Shown piece after piece: positions 1 to 12,300 of a DNA stretch of 64,000 nucleotides. A program made the translations under genes and the position numbers. Source of the stretch: Blastobasis lacticolella (taxonomy: Eukaryota; Arthropoda; Insecta; Lepidoptera; Blastobasidae); assembly GCA_905147135.1 (NCBI GenBank), contig LR990048.1:11516563-11580562 (forward strand), given 5' to 3'. How positions within the stretch are numbered: the first letter of the stretch is position 1; each line of letters opens with the position of its first letter. The notes below the pieces were generated by a model, which was not told the DNA's origin, did no database searches, and worked only from the letters and a program-made list of their open reading frames with translations.

Positions 1-60
1 GCCTTCCGTCAGGTGAGTTGAGGTCAAATGCAAGTATATTGCCAATTAAAAAAAAGTAGA
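1..60 (+). repeat. 3' end of a LINE, truncated by the window edge
   Basis: The first bases (CATCAGGTGAG-like sequence, then GTCAAATGC, then a run of A) match the 3' end of the intact LINE at 12450-12530, where the stop codon lies in the same CAGGTGAGATGG context. Only the tail is in the window. It is oriented like the 9-12 kb element. Confidence 0.55.
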
Positions 61-3000
61 TTCTTAAGACATCATTTGCCTGCCCTAGGTACTAACTTAG
101 GTACTACTAAGGTACTAAATGACGTGAATAAAATACATGAATTTAATAATAGAAACTTTTTATTTTCATTATCTGAATAATCTCTAAAGACTAAGTCTTT
201 CACGTTGAATTACTAATGGATACAGAGCGACTATATTAATGTTCATAGGAATTCCATTAAATATTTTTATTACAAACAATAATATCTACTGTATTTACAA
301 CCTTATTGACATGCCTTGCAGTCTATTAAAATATGAAATATCTATTACTTAAAATAATGGTAATGATATGTTAGACAAATGTTTATTTTTTTTACTCAAA
401 GAAATACCTATGTATTTCTTTGGCAAAATAAATTCTTTAGACGGACCTTTGACTAACTTGTAACGAGTATATTATGATAATATATCTCGATTTGTATTGA
501 AATGATAATTTTGAAAATGATGTTAGTAAATCATTATTAGAACAGTTGACATAATTAAGCATCAAATGAGGAATTTAAATTAATAATAAAAGATACATCG
601 CCATTTCTAAAACAAAATACAATAATCTCAATGATTACTTTTGTAGTTTTAACGAATGTTCTATTCTCACAAAGTATTTATCTTAAAACTAATAGTAATT
701 TACTATAATTTATACAACATTCAATTCGTGTTATTATCTAAAATTATGTACATTATGTACCTAAAAGTAAACTATGTATAAATAATATAAAAATGATTAC
801 AATTACATTTGCCTTTTTAAATTTTGAGCAAACAACTTATTATAAATTTCATAGTTGCAGATGATAACTTGGAATATAACAATTTATTAATCTACTCGAA
901 AACTTAAAAAAATTATCCACCTTGCAACATTATTTTTTAAATTGTTTAGCTATTTTCACCAACAATTCTAAGTAGGTAGGTAAATAATTAGTCAACTAGC
1001 TACTAATAATTTTCAAACTGCGAGTAACTCCTGAGCTCATGATTCGCAGTCACAGATTTTAATGATGTGATTATAGGGAATAGTTAGCTCCTTAATTCAT
1101 AATACCATAGAATATTGTAAAATATAGCTTCAGTAATTGACGAAAAAGACAGTTAGCTGCTTGAAAATGTACGCACGATATTCAGCTTACAGAAGCATAG
1201 ATAAAGCTAAATCTGGCATGGGTTATGTTCTCTAAGTTCACTCTTAACAGGATCATTCATCCCAGTTTTAATAAAAAATATACTTCTTATAATAACAACA
1301 TAATCAAAAAACAAATTAGCCGACATAGCCGGAACAGCTCACTTGTAGTGTACGTAGCTGTCTGTGGTACCTATAGTCCGTGCCAAATATATCGTGAAAA
1401 ACGTACGTGGACCTCTCGGTTGGAACCAATTTGTAAGTTCTGGTGTTGCTTTAAATATTGATTCAAATATTTCTATTAGTCATAATTTTATAAGTTAGAA
1501 CGTATTTTGAAAAATCACAACTATCTTCCTTAAAAGTGGAGCCTTGTGGTAGGTATGCGATCCAAGTGCCTTATCAATTGACACTCGCTAAACGACACTA
1601 TCATTGTCTTAGCCCTAGGCTGTAAAGCCTGGTGGATAAGACTCCCAAAGTGTATCCACTGACGCTAAATCAGTGTAAAATTGCTATATTCAACTGGCTG
1701 GGGATGTTAAATTATGCTAATACGAAGAATCTAGTATCTTGTTTAAGTAATTTAATGGATATCTTACAAAATAGCCTACTGAGAAGTCAACGTACATAGA
1801 TTCCGAGATTTAATCTCGTGAGACATAATCGATAAACTTAATATCAAAAGACATTCGCAAAACATTTAGAGCGAATAATTGTTATAAATACAATAACTTT
1901 CATCGTATTTACAATATGATTTTACTTTCTAAATAACTTAATATGACTTTATACCTAATTATAGAAAACCTTCATAAGTTCACATATTTTACTTAACTAG
2001 ATATCTTAATTGCCGAATGGAATATACTAAGACTACAAAATTGCCTATGTAGCAATTTAACAAAATCACATGTAGGTATGGTCGTATGACTAAATTATAA
2101 TTTCTTCTTCACTAAGGTGGCAAACAAGCGTACAATATCTTATAATTAATATTTTATAAAATATGTTATAAATGCGAAAATTATATACTTATATTTTTAT
2201 TTGTTTTAATGAGACTAGGCATTTGACCTGGTCATCCCAACTGGTGGCAAATGACGATGCGGCCGAAAATAGAGCATGTCTGTCTAGAACAACCTATCTA
2301 TATTGTGTTTCTTTAATTGATTATTATGAATTATCAAGTTACATTGCTGAAATATATGCTGAAAAAGGCGCATAGGGTATTTTACGTCCAGCATATAAAA
2401 TAAGTACTCATGTCATATCGAATAATTTATATTAAACTAGCTGGCACGCCGCGACTTCGTTCGCGTGTTGTCTCACCCTATAAAGAGAAACCTAACAGGA
2501 AGGTTTATAGTACAAACCTTCCTCTTGAAAGAGGATATCTATTGTTGAAAACCACAATCCGTTGCGTAGTTAAAAAGATCTAAGACAGGCATCGGGAAGC
2601 GCCTTTGTTATATGCTGCGTATCGATATTTTAGTTCTGTACCTCCCTACCAACTTATTACATCCTATCCATTATCGAAATTACAGTACAAAACATATAAT
2701 TTTGTAAAAAAGAATACACGTGAAAAGAAATGGCTCACATATCAAAATACCTTTGTATACGTAATTCATGTCGGTACCAAAATCAATTACAGTTTCATTG
2801 TTGGACTCATTCTTATAATTTAGTCATACGATATATTACAAGTAGGTAAATAATATTGGTAACTTCTGTTGGGCGAATCCAACAGAAATACGTTTTTACC
2901 TACTGCCTATATGAGATTTAGATTAATATCACTGTGTGTTACGTGGGAGTTGCTTCTATTTCAAGATTATCAAGTCTGAACCAATAATCCAATCCAAGCA

Positions 3001-3313
3001 AAAGGGCAAAAGAGCATTTAAATGTTATGAACCCCAAAGTAAAGTGCTTACGTAAGTCATAAATAGCTGCATATAAAAAAGAATTAAGTTCGTTTCACAA
3101 GTACCGCGGGGTATACACTATTCAAGTAAGGTTTTCAGGTAGTATTTCATGATACGTACACCGTGAAATTGAAGCAGCCCCGCGTTACTTAACTACAGTC
3201 CAAGTTATCCAAGCAACTGACTCGAGTGCACGTTTTACACGCCACTTCTGCTCCCGACCGCGGCTTACGGCACAGACTATAAATTCGATATTTACCTACA
3301 GGCATTTGGAACA
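61..3313. other. AT-rich 3' flank of the haemolymph-protein gene
   Basis: I see no exon here. The short ORFs at 1225-1461, 2172-2375 and 2605-2823 lack codon bias and domains. The stretch holds a repeat copy at about 2435-2650 and otherwise unremarkable AT-rich sequence. The 3' UTR of the minus-strand gene should lie directly left of 3314, but I could not fix a poly-A signal. Confidence 0.5.
2435..2650 (-). mobile_element. Helitron-like/MITE-like repeat, family D copy 1
   Basis: It shares with 17988-18240, 41440-41655 and 56508-56700 a CTAG-proximal terminus with a CGCGACTTCGTTCGCG core, a central TCTATTGTTGAA segment, and a distal part ending near TTATA(T)ACTATGTA. Read towards the CTAGT end, the terminus resembles non-autonomous lepidopteran Helitrons (Lep1-type), hence the minus orientation. 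The family assignment comes from memory of such elements and is uncertain. The repetition within the window is directly visible. Confidence 0.45.
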
Positions 3314-6300
3314 CTAGACACCTAAGCTATCTATGTACCCGAAGAGATGCGTGAGACTGGCAACACCGAAGAGGAACAGACTGAGGTCCCTCCCCTCAGC
3401 GCTTCCTGGCACCCGGCACTTCTGCCCCCGATATTCGAGGCAGAAATTCTGCAAAACAATAAATAAAATAAAATAAAATAATCTTACCGCCACATTTAAC
3501 GTAACCAAATACTAACGACGCCATCTCGTTAACTTAATTGGTAGCAATAATAATTCTGCGGAAACGGCGATCCTTAATCTGCTGGTTTTTAAATAAATTA
3601 TCCCTCATTAGAGGGATGAATAGGTATTAGTTTTCAATAACTTGAAAAGGGTTGAAGCAAACAGCAAATTGTTTCAATTTACATTATATTTCAATAGTTG
3701 TAGAAATTTGCTCGTTGTTATAAATAATAAGGTACCTAACCTTCAAAACCTTATGTTATTTAAAGAAGCAATTTCAAAACTTTAAGTCACAAATATGTTG
3801 AATAACTCACATAAATTCAAATAAAAGTAACTTTATACAATCTATTGTGTCCTTCAACAGCGCTTAACGGTTGATAGAGTTTGGATGACAAAATTTTGTA
3901 CAAAGGTTATCTGAATCTGAAATACCCATTCCGAGTATTTTGAGCGTTATGAAGTCACAGCTTGTTATGCAACTGATTAATTTGCAAGCTTATATTTCGT
4001 GCGAAACACCACAAATAAGAGTAAAAATAAAAATACGACACATTCACCTGTATTCCGAGTACAGGCTACCTACATACGTACACATCCACGACGTGGTTAC
4101 GAGAAAAAGGGAACTCACCTTAATGATATTAGATGCCATCCTCTTGAGGAAGGCACTGGTGAACAAGGCCGCCTCGTCTCCGCACGACCGCTGAACCGTG
4201 GCCTCAGAACACGTCAGGTACTCTTGGAAGGAACTGTAAGGGCAAAAAACCGCCATTAAATTGAAATCTTATTACGGTCATCAAACAAGTTAGGAAATTC
4301 CGCGGTACAAAAATTGTGTTTCATATTTTCTGAGCGGATTTGTTTCTGTCGACAGTCGCAGTTCGGAACAGGTAAAATGCAGTTCGTTAGTCTATTGTAA
4401 ACCTTTTATTACATATTTTTGGAACTTTAGAATCTGTTACATCGTATATTGATACCTATAATTAATGGATATATTTAGATAACTAGTCGTTTAATTCAGA
4501 CTAATACCACGAATGCAATAGTCATTCTGTCTATCAGTCTGTTACATATTCACGCTGAACAAGTTTGGATACAATCTGATAACCTGGGGATGGACATAGG
4601 CTACTTTTTATGTAAAAAATATTCAAATTATTTATGACGAACACGCAAGAAATTGCTAGTATTTTTATAGCTTTCACCCGTGGCAGAAACACTTTAATCA
4701 ATCTCTAATAGCGAGTACTTAAGTTAGACGACTTTGCAAATTCTAATCTATTGTATATATTATTCAAACTTCTGTAAGTTAAAATTCACAATGGAAATCC
4801 GTGATCACGTTGAAATTGATTTAAATCCGAATACACATTTAGTGACACTCATATAAAATGCTTTGTGTTACGTTGTTAACCAGCTACGTAAACAGCATTC
4901 ACAAATTGTTTATTTTGTTGGAGAACTGTTAAAACTTAGTTCGCAATTCGTTGGCGTTTCATTGTTTTTCAGTAGGGGAATGGCTTTGTTTTTATTATCT
5001 TCCATTGTGTCGGTGCAGGGGCAGCGATGTATGAATCCCGTGATATCACGCGAATATTTTTAATAGAAAAACTGGCCAGCACTAAAGTTCATTTCATAAA
5101 TTGTAACGAAATAGACGGTGCTTTTATCACGCTGCGACAGCCAGTTGACTGTTTCAGGATTTTTGTAAAACGAGTCACGTAAATAAAAGTTGTTTTATTT
5201 TTTGCTCGTACCGTAATAAAATTCAAATTATAGATTCTATTGGTGCGGATAACGAAGTCATTAAATGACGTAAAAAGCCTTAAGTGCGTCTCTTAATCCT
5301 ATGGAATCTGAACTGAATCTTAAACAGTATTTTAATGGTAAGAACAAAAGCAAAAAGAGTAAGAAAATCACGCGGACGGGTGGCTTTGGAAGTCCAGGGA
5401 TTTAATGAATTTAGGGAAAATTAATGACAGTCAAGTCGTTTTGTTTTTGTTTCATGTAAAAATCACATTTACGGAAAATTACAAATCTCTCTTTGTATAT
5501 TGCAGTTTTTTTCTTCGAATATTCGAAATTTCGAAGCTAATTTGAAGGTATTTGTACCTAATGAATTAATCGAAATCGTCATATTTAATGGATACAGAAA
5601 TTGTAAAAATCCTTACCTAAAATATTAAGTATATCAATATTTGGACTAAAACGTATTTAAATAATCTACACGTTTTAATAATATCATTATTCGTTATCAT
5701 CACATCTCATGCGCTAGACGTCCACTGTTGGACATAGGCCTTGCACCACACCTTCCATCTTTGTGCCTCTTGCACCCATCAGCTCACTACGACCTTTGCC
5801 GGTCGCTCTACCTTTACCACAACCTTTAACGTATACAAGTATTATAAAAATGAAACAATAACTACTGAATGTTCCAAAACTTTGGAACTAAAATTGAGAT
5901 AGCAAATATTTAAAAATATGCAAATATCACGGTATACGCAATTACGAGGTAATTTTGGCGCGCAAAAAGCTCGTAAGTTCCAAAAGTATGTGTTCAGTAC
6001 CTACAGAAGTAATTTACATGTAAATTTGAAAATTAATAGATGTTGTCCGTCAACCGTAGACGACATGCGAGCCTGCCTACGTACTATGTAGTATATTATT
6101 TACTTTGAGAAACTTTGAAATTTATTTCCGAGGAGAAGCATTTATTTTTATATTTAGTAACAGTTGTGGAGCCAACAATATGACAATATAACGTAACATT
6201 GAGACTGACTAGGAGGGTCGGTGGCCGAGTGGTAACGGTATCCGACTGGCAAGCGTGAGGTACCGGGTTCGTATCCCACTGCGGCCATGTATCAATGACT

Positions 6301-9300
6301 CTATTCTGAATTAAGTACATTAGTTAAACACTAACAGATGCTCTTAGGGTGAGGGAAACCATTGCGATGAAACCTGCACATTTAGGAGACTGAATGTGTA
6401 ACCATGATCCAAACTGGTCAGGTTCCCCTGGTAGCAGGGTCACGGGGGTCAGCCGGCACTCGCTCCACTGTAATTGCCTGATCTGCCAAATCCTGGATCA
6501 TGGGCCAGGCAGACCCCAGGCACTCACATGCGAGTGCACATCCGGGACATTAACACCAAGATGATGATTGAGAATAACTACTGTTACTATTTAAAAAGTA
6601 ATATTGTATTCACGGTACCACATTTCGACTTATCATTATAATATAAAGTCTAACAAAGCGCGACGTTTTACATACAGCCGCCGTGTAGCCTTGTATTTGT
6701 TCGACCGTAAATATCGAAAACTTTACGAAAAGAATTCATAAAGAATTTCCGCCCTTTCTTAAGGGCGGAAATTCTTATGCCTAACTGCTGGAAAAGAAAC
6801 GCGATATGGAACATCCCTATAACCGTCGTTAATAAATTAATGTAATCTGTGACATTATGGAGTTAGTGAAGGAAAAATTGGCACTTAAGGGTGAGGTTAA
6901 TGTAAGGCTTCTTGGTTTTCGTAAGCCATCAAAATATACAGTTCAGGATAAGGATAAAACTTGTGAAAAAATATGATAAACAACTAACTATACTAGATTC
7001 AAATGACTTACAGGAAGTGTCAATGATCACCTTTACATATCATCACATAGGTACATCAACAGTCCATTGCTGCACTTGAGCCTCCCCCACATTAGCAGAG
7101 GGTTTTTTACAGTTCACACAGCCCCATCTAGCCCCAAAGAAAGCAAAGCTTGTGTTATCGGTGCTAGATAACTGATAAGCTATTTATATACTTTTAAATA
7201 CATACTTATTATACATATAACACCCAGTTCTCTATTACCAAAAGGCAAATCATATTTTTCATCCCTATTATTCGGAAAACGACTAACTAACGAGAATAAA
7301 TTAGATCTTTTAAGGCCTAGCGACTGTTTTGAATTTGGAACAATAGAAGAATGAAAGTCGGTATAGAGTGTTCACTCGGCCGCAATTATTATTTCCTCTT
7401 GCGAATTCTGAAACTACTTCTAAAATGTATTTCTTATATCAGAAGGGCCCTCTGATGTTCATATATGAACTCTTCTGAACCCAAATTAAGCAACGTTTAG
7501 ATAGAGACGGTAGTGGCAGTCACGTCTGCCAGCAATTAGTTGGCGCTAGACTGGTTCGATTTGTTGAATATTTTATTAACGATCTATTCAATATTCAACG
7601 CTCTGCACGAGACCTCGCCGCTGGAACTCCTCTTGATAACTTCCATGACAGTTTAATTTACGCAGCTCAAATTGAGTGAAGCCATCTCTTAGACAGGACT
7701 TGCTCTTATAGTTGAGCGGAAATAATAGCATCGCAACCGCCTTCCCCTTTAAACGAGTCCATGCCAAGTCGTTCAAAAATTATAAATATTATTACGCCTT
7801 ACCAAGTTGACAAAGCTCAAAATGGGCAAGCACAACAATAATTAAGTAAATAGAATATACGTGCTAGTGACGTTTAGCTTCCAGATGGAGAAAATAAATT
7901 GTAACTCACAATGAGTTGCCTTCATTTTTTACTAAGTTTGAAAATAGCTTCCTATTTTCATACGTTTAGTTATTACTACGTGCAAGACTTTCAAAGCTGA
8001 GAGTAGCTAAAGAAATTTAATAAATAATAAAATATTCATCTTGGCGTAAATGTCCCAGTTGTCCGCCGTGACCGTGATCCAGGATTTGGCAGATTAGGTT
8101 ATTACAGTGGAGCGACTGCCATCTGACCTCCGTGACCCTGCTACCAGGGGAGCATAACCAGATTGGATCATGGTTACACATTCAGTCGCCTGAATGTGCA
8201 GGTTTGATAACGATGTTTTCCCTCACCGTAAAAGCTTCGGATAGTGTTCAACTAATGTACATAACTCAGAAAAGAGACAGTGGTACATGACCGCAGCGGG
8301 ATTCGAACCCGGTACCTGTACCTCCCGGTACGCTTACGAGTCGGATACCCTAACCGTTCGGCCACCAAGGCTCTATAGAAGGCTCTGAGGCACGAGGCTC
8401 TGTAGGTGAAGAAATTTAATTACTTCCAATCAAGCGTCTCTTTGAGAATTAGGTGCGTATCACCTTAGAAAGCTTAAACTTTGAAATGGTCGTAGATCAA
8501 AGTAAAATTATAATAAGTAAATATAAAGCAAACCGACGGGCGCAATCAAAACGAAAGTTTAATATAAGATCAACGGGAAACCAATACCTGAAATGCTGAA
8601 CAGGCCCATAATTAAAATAGGCACTTCAAGATTTGCATATTTTAGTTGTTTGAAGTCTTTTGAGGTCATAACATTTAAATCGATATAAAATTAATTCATA
8701 ATTAAGCCGTTGTGGTAGCTGCGGTCCAGTTTCAAACCAAACATGGTCAAATCAACCATATCGGTAACAAAAAATATTCACAAATTTACATATGCTCCAC
8801 TTCTGTCCTTGTTTACGATGAATGATAAATGAGCATTAATAAACTATTCAGTTCTGTTTGGGACGTGTACGCATTATCATTTTATGGTGAACGAGATACT
8901 GGAGAGTGTAGACCCAATGGGGATCAATGCTGTCCGCGTCCGTAGGCGAAGCCCACTTTGGGCTTCATGACTCTCGTTACCCTACACGTGATCCCCGGGT
9001 AGTGCAAAATGGACAGCACTCTCTCCGGTGGTAGGCTTCGGCCGTGGCTGGTCACCACCCTCCAGGCGAACGCATCGTCAAGCGGCCCAGCCGTGTTTCG
9101 TTGTGATGTCTGGAGTAGCCGCTTAGGAGGATGGGTCTGGACAGTTGTGGTCGCTCTGCGTAACCGTCTTTTTTCTTGATGCTCACCACTCCCGTACCGG
9201 GTGCCTGGCTTCGGAGGGCAGCGGGATCCGAAGCACGGTGCCGCCGCTGGCCGACCGTAGATAGTTGGGGGCCCAAGTAGCTGGTTAGCCGCCAGTGAAA

Positions 9301-12300
9301 GGCTGCCCCGCCATCTTACGAAAAATCCCAGATTGCTCTACCTTGCCGGTTGGCGACCGGATGGGAGGGCCAGGTAGCCAATTTGGGGGGGTTCGGGCGT
9401 CCCCGCGGTCTCCGCGTCAGGCACCTTCCCGTGCGGTATTGGTGAGCATGTTTGCTGGTGGGCGGAGCGCCACCTCGTCCAACTGCCATCCTTCTAAAAC
9501 AACCTTTTCACTCAAACTCATGATCAGTAAAAAAAAGAGAAACGTTAAACAGCGGCTGCACTCCCTCCCACTCAAAGTGCACCTCACTAACATCCGAGGC
9601 CTGCACTCAAATCTCGATGCAGTCCACTATCACCTTGAAACTGAACAACCACAGCTGCTGTTCCTCACCGAGACGCAGATCAGATGTCCGGCTGACGCGG
9701 CGTACCTCAGCTACCCAGGGTATACTCTCGAGCACAGGTTTGTACCTCGTGCCGGAGTCTGTGTCTACGCTCGCGAAGACATCTGCATTCGGCGTCTAAG
9801 GAGCTTTGAGGGGTCTAGTTTCTCTATTTTATGGTTGCTGGTGGATACAGGTCAAGAACAACTCCTGTATGCGTGCATTTACCGATCGCACAGCGGGGAT
9901 CAGGAGACGACTCGCTTATGTGACCATCTCGTAGAAGTGGCGGATGAAGCGAGGGAACGTTACCCCGCGGCGCAGTTAGTCATTCTGGGGGATTTCAATG
10001 CCCACCACCAAGAGTGGCTTTTCCCATACCAGATGACGGATCATGCTGGGAGAGAAGCACGTAAACTAGCTCTGTCGCTAGATCTCACCCAGCTGGTAAG
10101 CTGTGCCACGAGGGTACCTGATGTTGACTCCCATACCGCCAATTGCTTAGACCTTCTGCTGACAACTGATCCGGACAGGCACTCAGTATCGGTTTCTGCA
10201 CCGCTGGGTACATCCGATCACTGTCTGGTGAAATCTGTATCCGTTTATTCCCCACCCGAGCAAACCCCATGCAACCCCCGACGGGTGTGGCGATACAAGT
10301 CAGCAGATTGGGATGAGATGCGCCACTTCTTTTCGTCCTATCCTTGGCGGAAGGCATGCTTCTCTTCGGGCGATCCGTCGAATTGTGCCGAAGCCGTTAC
10401 CGCGGTTATACGGCAGGGTATGGAGTACTTTATTCCGTATTCTGACGTAGCGATGAACGGCAGGTCTCGTCCATGGTTTAGTGCTGAGTGTAGTCGCGCT
10501 GAAGTGCTGAAGCGGGCGGCATACTCTGCCTGGGCTGAGGCTCGAGCGCATATGTCTCCGGATACTCGCAAACTGAAGAGAGCCTTTAACCTCGCCGCCA
10601 AGTCTTGCAAAAGGACGCTACGCAGGGCTCGATTCGATCACATAAGCCGGATTGGCGCCAAACTGGCCTCTTACCCTCCTGGGAGTAAGGCGTTTTGGTC
10701 TTTGGCAAAAGCGGTCGAATCAAATTTCAGCCAGTCTTCGTTGCCTCCGTTGCTAAAACCAGACGGAACATTGGCCCATGCTGCTGAAGAGAAAGCAAAT
10801 TTGCTTGTTTCTCTTTTCGCGGCGAATTCGCGTTTGGATACTGCAGGAAAAACACCACCTATCTCACCCCGTGCTGACTGCGCTATGGCAGAAGTGCGAA
10901 TACATCAGAAAGAGATATTGAAAATCCTGCGGAGTCTGGACGTGAACAAGGCTAGTGGACCAGATGGTATACCGGCAATAGTCCTGCGTAGTTGTGCCCC
11001 CGAGCTGTCTCCTGTTCTCACGCGCCTGTATCGCCTCTCACTTGAGACTGGTATTGTACCTAAGTCGTGGAAGCTTGCCAATGTGCAGCCCGTGCCAAAA
11101 AAAGGCAGCCGTGCCGACCCTTCCAATTACCGCCCTATTTCGGTCACTTCCATACTCTGTAAGATTATGGAACGTGCGCTAAACAATAAACTCCTTGCGC
11201 ATCTTGAAGGTAACGATCTCCTCAGCGATCACCAGTACGGATTCCGCCGTGGTCGGTCTACTGGGGACCTTCTGGTGTATGCCACACAATTATGGAGTGA
11301 GGCCATTGAGAGACATGGCGAGGCCATTGCTGTGTCTCTTGATATTTCTAAGGCCTTTGACAGGGTTTGGCATGCTTGCCTTCTAAGCAAGCTTCCTTCA
11401 TTTGGTATTCCTGTTGGCTTTTGCACCTGGATATCAGATTTTTTGAGTGAACGTTCAATCCGTGTAGTTATCGATGGCTACTCGTCTAATCTCCAGGCTA
11501 TCGACGCGGGAGTTCCTCAGGGATCTGTACTGTCCGCGACTTTATTCCTGCTGCATATTAACAATCTGCTTGTACCAGGTACCTTTGGGTATGCAGATGA
11601 CAGCACGGTAACGGATAGATATCTGTCAGAGGCAAAAGCCAGCAGGGACGATATTCAGTCTTGTCGAGAGGCCATGGTTGATCGTTTGGACATAGCTCTC
11701 AAGGCAGTTTCTGATTGGGGCGATGCCAATCTGGTGGCGTTCAACGCAACCAAAACTCAGGCGTGTTTGTTTTCCGCCAAAAGGAGTCCATTCCATCTTA
11801 CTCCAACTTTTCGGGATGTTCCTGTGGAAATTACCGACAACCTACAGCTTCTTGGTGTTGAGTTATCTTCAAATCTCAACTTCGGTCAGTACATCGAATC
11901 CAAGGCAAAGACTGCAGCAAAAAAACTTGGTATCCTCTCGAAGGTTAGGCGGTACTTCACTTCTAGGCAGTTGCTTCAGTTATATCAAGCACAAGTGCGG
12001 TCCTGCATGGAGTACTGCTGCCACCTCTGGGATGGATCAGCTAAATATCAACTGGCGGCTTTGGATTCGGTGGAAAAACGTGCAAAGAAGATAATTTGTG
12101 ACCCGCGGTTGATTAAGGCTAGGCTGCAGAGCCTCGAAAATCGGCGTAGGGTTGCGCGTCTGTCGGTCTTCTACAGATTACATTTCGGAGAGTGTGCGAA
12201 GCAGCTGCACGACCTCATTCCGCCGGCCCCTTTCCGCCATCGGGAAACGCGATCCGGGCGAGCGCTTCATCCTTATGTCGTGGATCTTCCAGCCATCCGC